NCBI GenBank assembly: GCA_963575745.1 | Contig: CAUYUJ010011481.1 | Location: 249,001 to 313,000 of the forward strand | Source of the DNA: Prorocentrum cordatum | Taxonomy: Eukaryota > Sar > Dinophyceae > Prorocentrales > Prorocentraceae | Reading direction: 5' to 3' | Length of the DNA: 64,000 bases | Shown: one piece after another, positions 19,867 to 31,554 of the stretch | How the letters are laid out: each line of letters starts with the position of its first letter | Numbering within the stretch: position 1 is the stretch's first letter | Notes under the pieces: model-generated | The model's input: only the letters and a program-made list of their open reading frames with translations | Databases searched by the model: none | What the model was told of the DNA's origin: nothing | Translations under genes and position numbers: made by a program

Positions 19867-20025
19867 TGGGAGCCTCCCATACCATCCTGTCGGCTCTCGG
19901 GAATCGACGACGACCGATAATACAAGGACGCTGGTCGACGCGAAGCGACGCTGAATCGTCACAGTCGACGCGAAAGGAGGAATTGCGAGGGTACACAAGG
20001 CTCCTATCATTTACTGCACGACTCG
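19867..20025 (+). repeat. GAATCGACGCT-type element, copy 1
   Basis: Starts TGGGAGCCTCCCATACCATC, contains GACGCTGGTCGACGCGAAGC and GACGCTGAATCG, and ends near CACAAGGCTCCTATCATTTA. Ends are roughly inverted (GGGAGCC/GGCTCC). Related copies are at 44281-44500 and 51030-51195. Confidence 0.65.
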
Positions 20026-20274
20026 AACAGTAACTGCTCGCAGATGGCCTGGATCCGCTGTGCGGGATTCACAACCCACTACATAGAAGGAGAGGATCCC
20101 CCATCAGTGCTTGCACTGAAGGGGTTCTAGCGGGGATTGAAAGATTTAGCGAAAGAACTGGGCCGATTTCAAGAGGCGGCAAAGTTCCTGGGTTCCTGGT
20201 TCCCCGGTGCCCGGTTGCTGGTTCCGGGCCGATTTCGTTGTGGCGGGATTCCTGGGTTCCCGGATTCCCAGGTT

Positions 20275-20640
20275 CCTGGTCGATCTCCTTATCGATCGGT
20301 CTCACCATCAATCTCGTTACCCACCTCTCTATCGATCTCACTATCGATCACACGATCGATATCATAATCGATCCCCCTGTCGATCTCACAACCGATCTCA
20401 CTATCGATCGGTCTAACGATCTCATGATCGATTTCACGATCGATCTCACTGAATCGACCTCACTATCGGTCTCATGATCGACCTGACTATCGTCCTCACG
20501 TTCGATCCCACTATCGACCTCGCTATCGATCTCACAGTCGATCTTGACTCAACATCGATCTGCCAATCGAACGCATGAACGATCCAAAGTTCGATCGCAC
20601 TCTCGATCTCACTGTTGCTCTCACGATCGATCTCTCTCTA
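20275..20640 (+). repeat. CGATCTCACTAT tandem array
   Basis: Degenerate tandem repeat built on (T)CGATC-TCAC-TAT-CGATC with a basic step of about 16-24 bp, giving many overlapping ATCGAT and GATC sites. Its frames encode Ser/Ile/Asp/Leu repeats and are not genes. Confidence 0.9.
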
Positions 20641-21164
20641 CCCAACCACGGGGCACCATAGGCCGGCTTCAGTACATATGCCTGCATGCGTGTATGCACG
20701 CGTAGAGGAGTTCATGTCTCCATATGTGCATGCACACGCACACACAAGCCGTCCGCCGTTCGGGGTTTCGCCCTGGCGTGGCACGTGCTCGCTGCAGGGC
20801 GCAGGACGTCGTGCGGGGTGGGAGGGGGGGAGGGATCGAGCAGGGGATCCGCCGCGGGTCTGCTACCAGAGGGGGGGGGTCACGGGGCGAATGAGGAAAC
20901 ACAGGTTCGGCTTATCTGTGCATCGGGGGCATGGAAACAGGGCGCGGCGCCGACGCGGCGCCAGCGAACGTCGTGGATTTGGGCCTATGAGTTGGATCAA
21001 CTGCAGGATCGATGCACCCCCAAATTCAACTTCCTCGCTGGGCCAACCATAGAAAAGGCGCGGCATGCTCAGGAGGTGCAGGCAGCATCATGCCTCTGCT
21101 CCTCGTAGACACGACAAGGAAATCGAGCAGGGGGCAAAGCAATTCTTCAGTCGATCCCCTACTC

Positions 21165-21835
21165 CGAGGCAGGGAGCAGGACGGGGGAGGCGGACGGGAA
21201 GAGGGAGGACGCAGGAAGGCGGAGCGAGGGAAGGGAGGATCGCGGCGGGGGGGCGGGGCGGCGGGACTAGGGGATGAGGAGGGGATGATAGTGAGGAGGG
21301 GACAAGCAGGATAAGGAGGAGGGGACGAGGGGAGGAGGGGGGGGAGGAGGAGGAGAAGGAGGAGGCGGAGGAGGAGGAGGAGGAGGAGAAGGAAAAGGAG
21401 GAGAGGAGAGGATGAGGAGGGGAGGAGGAGAGGAGAGGAGGAGGAGGGGAGGAGGAGAGGAGGAAAGAGGGGAGGTGGGGTGGAGGGATGAGGGGAAGGG
21501 AAGGATGCAGGAGTGAGGGAAGCGGGGAGGTGGGGGGGGGGGGGCGAAGGAGGCGCAGGGAGGACGCAGGAAAGGAGTAGAATGGAGACGTGGGAGGAAG
21601 AGCGAAGGATGAGGGGGGGTGGAGGAGGGACTGAGGCAGGAGGCAGGGAAGGAGAACGAGGAGGGACAAGAGAAGGGCACGCAGGAAGGACAACGTCAGC
21701 GGCAGGCAGGAGGGAGCGAGGAGGGAGGAGGGAACGATGAGCAGAAGGAAAAAGTGAGGCGGGAGGGCGGACAGGAAAGGGAGGCGGGAGGGAGGGAGCG
21801 AGGAGGGAGGAGGGCGGACAGGAAAGGGAAGGCCA
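21165..21835 (+). repeat. Long imperfect purine (GA-rich) tract
   Basis: About 670 bp that is mostly GGA, GAGG, GGAAG and GGGG on the plus strand with few pyrimidines. Longer and less regular than the other tracts. Large open frames on both strands across it are low-complexity artefacts. Confidence 0.9.
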
Positions 21836-22155
21836 ATTAGGATACCACGTCCTGCCCAGCCCGGCAAAGCGTTGTCGTGCGCTGCAGCGACAGAGGCGCC
21901 GCCTGCACACGGCGGACGGGGTAGGATGTTGCAGCCCACACGCCACGCATCCAGAATTAGGTCAGGGCGGTTGGCTTATTAAAAGAAAAGTGAAAACCGT
22001 AACTATATACTATTTTTGCGTTATGTTAACACAATGGTGTATATTCGTAATATTGAAATCCGCCGGCCCCCTTGTGGGGCCACCAGGCTGTAGGCGCGAG
22101 GTTCGCAGTTTCCTGTACCAGTTGTAGCTTGTAGTTTCCAGTGTTACAGTTCTGC

Positions 22156-22212
22156 TTCTTGCTGGTTACTGTAACTAGTTGACTTATTGCTGGTTACTGT
22201 AACTAGTTGATT
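22156..22212 (+). repeat. 28 bp tandem duplication
   Basis: TTGCTGGTTACTGTAACTAG recurs twice with a 4-base junction, in an unusually A/T-rich island (about 21960-22215) next to the satellite. Confidence 0.8.
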
Positions 22213-22301
22213 GACCGCGCGAGGGGGGGGAAGGCCCAAACGGGAAATTTAGCACCCCCTGGGCGCGTTGTCTGAATTGCTGGGGGGGCTCGAAATCGAC
22301 A

Positions 22302-22875
22302 CCCCTCACGCAGATCCGCGGGGTCAGGGTCCAAAAACACAGGGGATTTGCCACATTTCTGAAATTCGGTGCCACCCCTCACGCAGATCCGCGGGGTCAG
22401 GGTCCAAAAACACATGGGATTTGCACATTTCTGAAATTCGGTGCCACCCCTCACGCAGATCCGCGGGGTCAGGGTCCAAAAACACATGGGATTTGCCACA
22501 TTTCTGAAATTCGGTGCCACCCCTCACGCAGATCCGCGGGGTCGGGGTCCAAAAACACATGGGATTTGCCACATTTCTGAAATTCGGTGCCACCCCTCAC
22601 GCAGATCCGCGGGGTCAGGGTCCAAAAATGGGATTTGCCACATTTCTGAAATTCGGTGCCACCCCACGCAGATCCGCGGGGTCAGGGTCCAAAAACACAG
22701 GGGATTTGCCGGTGCCACCCCTCACGCAGATCCGCGGGGTCAGGGCCCAAAAACACATGGGATTTGCACATTTCTGAAATTCGGTGCCACCCCTCACGCA
22801 GATCCGCGGGGTCAGGGTCCAAAAACACAGGGGATTTGCCACATTTCTGAAATTCGGTGCCACCCTTCACGCACA
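22302..22875 (+). repeat. ~72 bp satellite array
   Basis: Eight nearly identical units and a ninth partial one, starting near 22302, 22373, 22444, 22517, 22590, 22661, 22716, 22789 and 22860. Each contains CACGCAGATCCGCGGGGTCA and CATTTCTGAAATTCGGTGCC. Some units carry small deletions. Identity is much higher than in the other satellites here, so this array is young or recently homogenised. Confidence 0.95.
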
Positions 22876-22995
22876 TCCATCGCAAGGCGTGGTAACCCAA
22901 ACTGCGAGAACTCCCTCGGCCCTTTAATCGCAAGGTGTGGTAACCAAGCCCGTAAACCATACACGTCTTACCAATCGCCAGGTGTGGTAACCCCT
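22876..22995 (+). repeat. CGCAAGGTGTGGTAACC repeat
   Basis: Three spaced copies of ATCGCAAGGTGTGGTAACC or close variants, about 48-52 bp apart, directly after the 72 bp satellite. Confidence 0.75.
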
Positions 22996-23147
22996 CTTGT
23001 GATCAGTTGGTTTTGCTGATTGCGAATCGGCTTCGCATGAAGTTTCGATACTGCTTCACGACAGCGCCAAGGCCTCATGACTTAGCTCTTCCATGGCCCA
23101 TTCTCCGAGAGGGGGGGCCGGCGGCAGGGGGCGAAGCCCTTACGGAT

Positions 23148-23262
23148 ATAACAACAATAATAATACTACGACTACTAATAGTAGTACTAAAAATAAGAAT
23201 ACTAATACCAATAATCATAATAATAATAATCATAATAATAATAATATATATATATATGAATG
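23148..23262 (+). repeat. A/T-rich trinucleotide microsatellite
   Basis: (AAT/ACT)n changing to (AT)n near 23247-23257. It is one of the few A/T-rich stretches. Confidence 0.9.
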
Positions 23263-23633
23263 CGTAGAATCAAATAATTGGGTTTAAAGAGACCTGGTTT
23301 GGTGATGTGCACTGGGGAACGCCCCCCCGACCCATTCCACGAACCGGAACTGCCGTCACCCGAAAAACACCAGCTGCGGCAGGCCTGGTTCAGCGGTTCC
23401 AGGCCACATTTTGGGCTTCGGGGCCCGATCGCTGACCGGCTCCCCTTACCTGGGGTCCTGGCTATACCCGGATTGGGTCAGGGGCGGATGGCTGTGCCGC
23501 CCGAGACGTCGTAGCGAGCGAGGCAGACAGCGAGAGGAGAGGGAGGAGAGAGAGCGAGAGAGATCGCCCGCCAACGGCGGATGGGAGTCGCGAGAGGCCG
23601 CGCAAGCCAAGGGTCCAGGCTCGGGCCGCGAGT

Positions 23634-23858
23634 AGAGGCCTCCTGGATGGGGTCCGAGTGGATGGGGTCTGAGGATATCGCCGATTCGACGATATATCGG
23701 CGATGCATCGCCGATGCATCGGCCACCCACTGGCGACGTCGGCATGGAGAAAATCGGGCCCCACATCGAGCCGCATCACTGATGCATCGCCGATGCATCG
23801 GCGATGCGGCGCGATCCTCCGACCCCATCTACTCGGACCCCATCTAGGAGGCCTAGAA
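23634..23858. mobile_element. Foldback element with 5 bp direct repeats
   Basis: Arms of about 50-70 bp are inverted copies (AGGCCTCCTGGATGGGGTCC on the left, GGACCCCATCTAGGAGGCCT on the right, with a second GGATGGGGTC step inside). The centre has GCATCGCCGATGCATCGG-type palindromes. CGAGT occurs at 23629-23633 and 23859-23863, consistent with a target duplication. Non-coding. Confidence 0.8.
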
Positions 23859-24221
23859 CGAGTAAGGAGGGGAAGAGAAGGAAGCTGAGGGCGAGGACGC
23901 TGGCTCCTAATTTACGCGGACGAGGTTTGATCACCGTACCGAGCCTCGAAATTTCGAAGAGCCCTGGCGTCGTCGAATGCCGACTGCGCTGGCGTGCCCC
24001 TTTGCGAGCCCAACGAACGCGCGAACACCAACCATTCGACCCAAATGGGTCGACGAGAGAACTCGACAACAGACTCTGAGCAACAGACTCTGAGGCCGTC
24101 GATGAAAACCAGGCGCGGTACGGTGCAAAGGTTTCGCCCTGCAAAAGACACCAAAAAGTATGCAGCGTACCAAGCGGGGCGCCATGTGCGGCGGGGGCTC
24201 TCAGGAAAATCCACCTGAAAC

Positions 24222-24384
24222 CTCCGCCGCAGAACCGACAGGGGTCGCAAGAATTTCCAATGATGCGAATTGAGGCGCATGTCCTTTCCAAATCCTCCTC
24301 AATGCTCTTGCGCACATCGGCATCTACGAAAAATGCCCCAGGGGGTCTGCCATGGTACGGTGCATAAATGTCGTCTGCGGATAA
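24222..24384 (-). CDS. Exon-like fragment with a CxxCxxC motif
   Basis: Open minus-strand stretch reading ADDIYAPYHGRPPGAFFVDA, then a charged helix DVRKSIEEDLERTCA, then NSCDPCRFCGG. It ends at a good splice-donor context (GGAG/GTTTCAG at 24222/24221). CDPCRFC could bind a metal or be part of a zinc-finger-like loop. Downstream, around 24113, a weaker similar stretch (GCACCGTACC...) suggests a duplicated exon. Family unknown. Confidence 0.45.
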
Positions 24385-24527
24385 TTACTCGTCCTCCTTG
24401 GGGGTGGGGTGGGGGGCATGCTGCGCCCCTGACAGAGAGCGCAGGCGCCGCCCACCAGCGGCGGATGCGAGAAGTGGTACCACGCATACCACGGGTCCGG
24501 GTTCAGGTCGCCCTTGTTCTCCTCCGG

Positions 24528-24612
24528 CCGGGCCGGGCGAAAGGGGGGGATAGCAAAGGGGGGGGGTGAGAATCAGCTCACGTAGCTGATCTTCCCGGCG
24601 CCTCCCGGCGCC
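24528..24612 (+). mobile_element. Left part of TIR element family T5b
   Basis: GGGCGAAAGGGGGGGATAGC, then GAGAATCAGCTCACGTAGCT and CCCGGCGCCTCCCGGCGCCG, almost identical to the left half of the complete element at 53728-53883. The right terminus is missing, so this copy is truncated. Confidence 0.75.
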
Positions 24613-24835
24613 GGGAGGCGGCCCTGTATCGAGGAATGGGCCCCTCGGTGGGGCCGAGACCCGAGCCGATCGGGCCCGCGCACACGGACCGCTCGCGCGG
24701 CCGGCCCTCTGCGCGCTTCCACACGCCGCAGGCCCCGTCGCCCCCACGACAACAGTGCTCGGGCGGCTGCCACCGTGCCGCCTTCCACAGCTCAACGCTG
24801 CTCGGCACGCACGACAACGACGCTCCCCAGAGGTC

Positions 24836-24990
24836 TCGACCCCTTCCCGGCACCGGCGTTTCATCCTGAGTCCTTCTTGACGGCCACGAGACACGAGGCT
24901 TGGTGAGGGCAACTGGGGGCCGAAAATAGCGAAACACCTCCGGCCTCGATTTTTCCACAAGGCGAGGGGTTCTGGGGCCGCCAGGGCACA
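24836..24990 (+). repeat. Dispersed ~130-155 bp repeat, single unit
   Basis: TTTCATCCTGAGTCCTTCTTGACGG...GGGGGCCGAAAATAGCGAA...ACAAGGCGAGGGG. Related units lie in tandem at 59436-59775. From here to about 25900 I see no supported gene, only short poly-G/poly-C runs near 25290-25340. Confidence 0.55.
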
Positions 24991-25914
24991 AGAACACAGC
25001 GGCCACTACATCCAGCCTCATGATGCCTCCGTCTTCTTCTCCTCCAGCCTCACCTTGCCTCTTGCCACCCTCTCATACTCCAGCTCGGCCTCGCGCCACG
25101 ACAACTACCCCCCCGAGTGTGCCTCGAATCTGCCTCCCAGGCCCCCAGGGCCCGTAAGAGGCCACTGGCCAACGACCAAAGTATGGTGGCTAGATGGGGG
25201 AAGGCCATGCGATGCCCTGTGCGATCCGTCCAAGTCGTGGGCGATCTGAATGTCTGGAGCGCGTTTTCATGTTCGGCAATAAGGTCATGGTGGGGGGGGG
25301 GGGGGGGCGAGGGGAGGGTATGACGTCCCCCCCCCCCCGCCGTGTGGCTCCGGCACCGCAGCCGCGCCCGCGCGCACTACAACGATGAGCGTCGAGCGAC
25401 GAGCGACTAGCGACGACGACGACGGGGGGTAGGTAAAATGGTGTTGCCTCCGCGAGACCACAGCGCCTCACAAGTTCAGTACCATCTGCATGCACCACGA
25501 TGCCTGTGCGCACCACAAGGCTTGCGTGCACCTCTGGGAACAGATGGGGCTCCGACGGGACCAAAACATCGTGGGGGCGGCCGGATTTACCAAATTCAAT
25601 ATGTGCACTGATTATTGTTTTTTTGCCCTTCGTGCAACCCTGCACTTTGAGCCCACGATGCCCCTGCACGCCATGGCCACTGCGCGCACTACAGCGCCCG
25701 TGAAAAGAATGGCAAGGAATGGAGAGGAATTGGGAGGGCTGACAATGGTAGCGCTTCTGCGTGCACAACAGTTCGCGTGCGCACGAGCCTCGACCAGGGA
25801 AGAGGTAGAAAAGGAGAAAGGGAGAGGAGATGAGGAGTAGGAGGAGGAAGATGAGGAAAGGGAGGATGAGAAGGAGGAAGAGTTTTCACCGGATGCACAA
25901 AATCATAATTTCGG

Positions 25915-26225
25915 ATCTCTATGCGGATCCCACTACGGGTCCCTACGCGAATCCTGATGCGGATCCCTAGGCGGATCCCTATGCGGATCCCTGCGCGGAT
26001 CCCTACGCGGATGCTTGTGCGGATCCCGATGCGGATGCCTATGCGGATGCCCGTGCGCATTGCCATGCGAATCCCTATGCGAATCTCTATGCGGATCTTT
26101 ACGCGGATCCTTACGCGGACTCCCATGCGGATGCGCATGCGCATCCGTATGCGGATCCCTTTGAGATCCCCAATGCGGACCAGACTCCTATGCGGACTCA
26201 TATGCGGATGCCTATGCGGATCCCG
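25915..26225 (+). repeat. 12 bp tandem array (ATGCGGATCCCT)
   Basis: About 26 diverged copies of a 12 bp unit, giving Met-Arg-Ile-Pro frames on plus and Arg-Ile-Gly-Ile frames on minus. Because the period is a multiple of three, both strands stay open. I do not call a gene. Confidence 0.9.
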
Positions 26226-26678
26226 CTGCGCACGGCGGCAATGCCCGGGGCGCACTGGGGGGGGAGGGGGGGGCGTTACGTCATGGGAAGGAGGCGGGGG
26301 CTATAACGCCCATTATGTCCCAAGCAATATAGAAACACGCTCCTGGCCATTGACGCTCATTGTGAAAATAACCAGGTTCTCAACATTCCAGTACGCCCAC
26401 ATCTTGTCATATCTTGTGGCAAGTGAACGGAAACCCGCCTACCTCAGGCTTCCCACCCAGCATCGGCTGATCCCTGTCCCTAGGAATGACATGCCCAAGG
26501 CGGCGCCATCAGAAATTGAAGGTATGCTTGAGATCGGTACGCAAATAAGGCGACCCGCCGAAGCGAACAATCGGTATTCACGATCTCTTTGGCGCGCGAG
26601 GACGGAACTGGGTTGGGAAGGCGCACTGCAGCAGGCACTCTGTGTTTTTGGATTGCTGCACCCCTCCTCTACCTCTTC

Positions 26679-26877
26679 TCATTCCACCCCGCACCCCGCC
26701 TCCACATCACCACCCTCCTCCTCGAATCCCACGTCGTCGTCGCCATTGCCAACATCACTGTCGTCGCCGCCCCCATCGTCGTCCTCGTGGATCTCGAATA
26801 GCCCGCTGCACAGGGCGTCCGCCATGCCCTTGTCGTACGCGAAGCTGTCCGCCTCGTCGCGGGGTGCTGTCCGAAAG
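26679..26877 (-). CDS. Possible last exon, acidic C-terminus
   Basis: After a pyrimidine-rich acceptor-like stretch (CTCTTTCTTGAG, minus strand) the frame reads FRTAPRDEADSFAYDKGMAD, then ALCSGLFEIHEDDDGGG and an Asp/Glu/Gly/Val-rich acidic tail, ending at TGA 26681-26679. It is a coherent acidic protein end on one strand, while the plus strand gives only Ser/Pro/His runs. Function unknown. Confidence 0.4.
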
Positions 26878-28269
26878 CTCAAGAAAGAGCCAGGCCCTCC
26901 TGGCCCCTTCTCTCCCACTCCCCTTCCCCCCCACTCCACCCCGAACACCAACGTCCGTTGCGGAGGAGGGAGGGAGGCGACGGGCAGGGACAAGTAGCGA
27001 CGGGGGAGGGAGGGCCAAGGAGGTCGGAGGCGTGTTTGTTGCAATCCTGGGATCGCGCGCGGCGGAAAGGGGGGGGAAGGGGGGCGGGGAAGGGATATCG
27101 CAACCACCCCCTGGCGCCGAGGGTGCGGTGTCCCACCCTCTGATGCGTCGCCCCACGGGTGCGCCGGGGGTGGATGATCCGCCCCTGTTCTGGCAGGAGA
27201 CGCGAGGGGGGCAGGGCCCGTGGGCGCAACCGTGCACGTGCGCACCACAAGGCGCATGTGCATCACACTGCGCGTGTGCATCGCACTTCGTGGGGGCGTG
27301 TGTGTGCGCATCATTCCGTGCGCGGCACAGCTAACGCCGCAACATCAACCGCACAAAAACGCCTGTGCACACGAGAGCCATCGCGCACACCACAATGCCT
27401 GTGTACACCATGGTACTTTCACCGTCCGTGCCGCCCGTCGCCGCCGTCGCCGCCGCCGCCGCCGCACCGTCGTCGCCGATGTTCTCGTCGCGTCGCTTCT
27501 TCTTTTTGGAAAACGATACCTACCCCAGGATTGCCCGCCCCCTTTCCGCATTGCAATTTACATATAAGTGTGCCCCCATCGTCCATCATACTATAAACTC
27601 GCACCATCCCTGCCGAGGCGGCCGGTATCGACCCCCCCATCTTCTGCAACTCATAAAATGCGGGCGCACTCGTTTATAAAACTTCGACAATTTTCAACAC
27701 TCCCTTGCAGATACCTGGGCGGCATGCGCACGCGTGCGTCTCCGCGCGAGCATGGCACAATCCGCAAAACAAACTCCACTTCCGTAGGGGGTCAAAATCG
27801 ACCAACAAACACATAACAACACACAGGTTTCGCAACACGGATGTTCAAAACAAACTTGTGTTCACGCTGATGCGACTTCTTGATGGAAACATCGGTTGTT
27901 CAACAAACTTAAACAATACTACAAAACGGGCTTCGCGCGCGCATGTCGAAATCGTTCGAACGCCATTTGCGCGCGTGCTGCCGCAAGAATGGATTGCCAA
28001 CCGTGGGGCGAAGAGCGCACGCGCGAGTTGTCGCGCGGGCATGCTGGAAACCCTCAACATCCCAAGGTTTCAGAAGGATGTCAAAACCAAAACCGACGTG
28101 TCCCGAAACCATATATAAATACACACATATACACCAAATCGTGGTTCGCAACAACACATTTCAAACAGCTTGCGTTCGCGCCCTCGCGAATCCCCAAAAT
28201 GTCTGCCAAGGGGGCCTCTAGCGACGTATGCCGAATTCATCCACGCGCCCTTGCGCGCGTGTTGGGGGG

Positions 28270-28750
28270 GCAGCGCGATTTGTCAAATAATACCATGCGG
28301 TCCACGCTTGCGCGCTGGGCTGGCCACGCGCGCGTGTCGAAGCCCTTCTAAAACATTCGTCACCGACGCGAGGACGCCGCCATCGTCTTCGGCGTGATCA
28401 GCATCGGCGCCGTCACTGGCAGTGCCGCCGTCGTTGTCCTTATCGCCACCAGTATCGCTACTCTTATCATCGTCTCTACCCTTGTCCACGTTACTGTGAT
28501 ACCGCGCCCGCCCAAGTTGCCGACTCGCGCTGCAGTGCCCGCTGGTACGCCCCCAGCGGTCAACGCCACCGCGGCTGCATCGGTCGCGCCGAACTACAAG
28601 CCAGCTGCGCGCGCTACGGTTGGCGCGGCCGCAGACATGCATCAGCCAATGCCAAGCACTCGTCGCAATCGCTGCCGCGTGGGTTTTGCAAACCGTGTTG
28701 CGGGTGGGTGGGTGGAATGTTTGCAAGACCCTCGGGCTGATCAACTCGCT
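28270..28750 (+). repeat. Hydrophobic-ORF module, copy 1
   Basis: Module of ~480 bp with an open frame (28394-28783) containing TSIATLIIVSTLVHVTVIPR, PRPPKLPTRAAVPAG and VNATAAASVAPNY. The same peptide frame recurs in the module at 31555, the partial module at 32505 and the module at 38465, although DNA has diverged. It may be an old duplicated exon or a small protein with one membrane-spanning segment. Start codon not conserved. Confidence 0.6.
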
Positions 28751-28841
28751 TATAGAAACCAATTCTTTTTTCTAAGAGATTAATAGATTCTAGCCCCCTC
28801 CCCCCCCCCCCGGACTTATCGCTTCCCCCTGGGATAGTACG

Positions 28842-28846
<5 letters not shown>

Positions 28847-28877
<31 letters not shown>
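28847..28877. repeat. (TA)n microsatellite
   Basis: About 15 TA dinucleotides within the junction segment of the higher-order repeat. Confidence 0.95.
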
Positions 28878-28878
<1 letters not shown>

Positions 28879-29464
28879 TGCACACCCGTCCATCCTAAAT
28901 TTGAAGTCGTACCATCCCAGCCAAATCGGGACCCCCCCCCCTGAGGTTCCCTGGTGCAAAACACTATGCGGTGATTTTTTGTTCTAACATAACACTTGTT
29001 CGCGAGACCCTTGCAAAAAATGGCACGAAGTGCACACGCGCGCGTCGTCGCGCGCGCATGCCGGAATCCTTTAAAAACCTTCGGTGCGGGAAGGATTTCG
29101 CAATCGAGTTTCCAAAACACATTCAAAAACACATGGTTTCGCAACACAAAGCTGCTAAACAAAACTTCCGCGAGAGCTCTTGCGAAATCTTAAGGAAACC
29201 ACATGCTTGTTTAACAGATTTTCGCAAAATGCTACCAAACGCGCTTCGCGCGCGCTTGTGTCGAAATATGTCGAACGCCCTTGCGCGTGTGCCGTCGCGA
29301 GAATCCCCTGCAAAAAAGGGACGAAGTGCAGACGCGCGCATCGTCGCGCGCGTATGCCGAAAACCTTCAAAACCCAACGGTTTCGGAAGGATGTCAAAAT
29401 CGTGTGTACAAAAAACCTACAAAAACACAAGGTTTCGCAACACGGATTTCCAACAAAAGCGTGC

Positions 29465-29962
29465 GAGCGCGCTGTTGCATCGTCGTCGTCGTCGTCGCCG
29501 TCCTCCCTCCTCCCGCGTCGTTGTCGTCGTCGTCGTCGCCTACGTCGTCCTCTGTCTTTCCTCGTGTTCGTCGTCGTCGTCGTCCTCTTTGGCGTCGTGG
29601 TCGTTTCCGTCGTCGTTGTCGTCGTGGTCGTGCTTCCTCCTCCTCCCTCGTCGTCGTCGTCGTCCGTCGTCGGCGTCTCGTCGTCGTCCCTCCTATTTCG
29701 TCGCCGTCGTCGTCGCCGTCCTTCCTCCTTCTTCGTCGTTCGCGTCGTCGCCGTCCTCCCTCCTCCCTCGTCGTTATCGTCGTTGTCGCCAGCGTCGTCC
29801 TCCCTCCTTCCTCGTTGTCTTCGTTGGCGACGTCGCCGTCGCCGTCGTCTTCGTCGTCGGCGCGGTCGGCGTCGGCGTCGGTGTCGTCTTCGTCGTCGTC
29901 GGCGTCGGCGTCGTCGTCGTCGCCGCCGCCGTCGTCGTCGACGTCGTCGTCGGCGGCGTCAT

Positions 29963-29993
<31 letters not shown>

Positions 29994-30540
29994 GTTATCG
30001 TCGTCGTCGGCGGCGTCATCGTCGTCGTCGTTGTCGTCGTCGTCGTCGTCGGCGTCGGTGTCGTCGTCGTCGTCGGTGTCGTCGTCGTCGTCGTCCGCGT
30101 CGTTGACGTCGTCGTCGTCGCCGGTGTCGTCGTTATCGTCGTCGTCGGCGTCGTCATCGTCGTCGTCGTTGTCATCGTCATCGTCGTCGGCGTCGGTGTC
30201 GTCGTCGTCGTCGGCGTCGGCGTCGGAGTCGTTGTCGTCTTCGTCGTCGTCGACGTTGGCGTCGTCGTCGTCGTCGCCGCCGCGGTCGGCGTCAGCGTCG
30301 TCGTCGTCGTCGGCTTGACGTCGTCGTCGTCGGTGTCGTCATCGTCGTCGTCGGCGTCGTCATCGTCGTCGTCGTTGTCATCGTCGTCGTCGTCGGCGTC
30401 GGTGTCGTCGTCGTCGGTGTCGTCGTCGTCGTTGTCGGCGTCGTCGAAGTCGTTGGGGACGTCGAAGGTGTCGTCGCAATCGTTGTCGGCGGCGTCGTCA
30501 GTGTCGTTGTCGCTGTCGTCGTCGGCGTCGCTGTTGCTGC
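29465..30540 (+). repeat. 1.1 kb (GTC/TCG)n-type tract
   Basis: Cryptic trinucleotide tract of GTCGTC with interspersed TCC, GGC, GAC and ACC. It occupies the place held by the hydrophobic-ORF module in other copies. It produces frames of Val, Ser or Arg on plus and Asp or Thr on minus, including the 534-codon plus frame 28971-30575, which I do not accept as a gene. Confidence 0.9.
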
Positions 30541-31554
30541 CAAGTGCCATGTGGTGCCCACCGCCACGGTCTTAAGAGATTTTGCAAGCCAAGTTGCGGG
30601 TGGTCGGGTGGGATGTTTGCGCGAGCAGTGGAGTGGACAACTCACTGCGAACAGAAATTAACTGCACCTCGTAGATGGCATCGCGTAAATTGTTTTGCGT
30701 AGATTGCATTGCACCAACTATTCTGCGCAAGTTGCACCGCGTAGACTATCCGTTCTAAAAAAACAACAGACTCGATCCCCCTCCCCCCCGTTTGTTTCGG
30801 TGCACCTCTTTGCGTTGCAATTTGCATTTGCCTCTGCCACACCTTTCCGTCCGAAATATGAACTCATAAAATCCCAACCGAGCCTGGTTCGACCCCCCCG
30901 CCATCCTTTAACTATGCGAGCGCGCTCGATTTTCAAAAATCATAAGTCGTTCCAGAATCCCCTGGGGGGAGCAGAAGAAGAATACGAAGAAGGATAAGGA
31001 ATACCAACACCAAACAATAACATAAACGGAGTGCACGTGCGCGCGCGTCGTCGCGCGCATGCCGAAAAAAATCAGAGTCCTTCAGTTTCGGAAGAATTTT
31101 AAATTCGGGTGTAACAGAATACATAAAAGCATATAGTTTCGCAGCGCGGATTCTTTAACGCATATAACAAATGCGCGCGCGCCCTTGCGATTTCGCGAAA
31201 AAACCATGGGTTGATCAATTTGTCAAAGCAGTGCTGCCGAAAAGGTTTCCCGCGCGCGAGAAAATCGATCGAGCGCTATTGCGCGCGCGCCGTCGCGAGA
31301 AATCGTTGCAACAAATAAAACACTGCGCGCGCGTCATCGCGCGCGCATGCAAAAATCGTTCGACAACCTGCGGCCTCGCAACGCTTGAACAACCATGTGT
31401 CCAAAACGCTCTCCAAAACACATAGTTTCGCAAAGTCAGCTTTCAAGAAAAACTTCCGCGCGCGCTGGTGGCAATCTCGAGAAAACCATTGCCTTTTCAA
31501 TTCATTTAAATCTGCCGCGCAGGCCTCTGGCGCCGCGCGCTGCCATCATTCGCG

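Noticed and set aside
25921-26997. 358-codon plus frame
   Set aside because: First third is the 12 bp tandem repeat. The middle is mildly protein-like (around 26360-26630), but it is antisense to the better acidic exon at its end, and no start or splice signals support it.
28971-30575. 534-codon plus frame (and the 473-codon frame 36287-37708)
   Set aside because: Both run through higher-order repeat modules and then Val/Ser/Arg runs encoded by (GTC)n. Open only because the repeat lacks stops.
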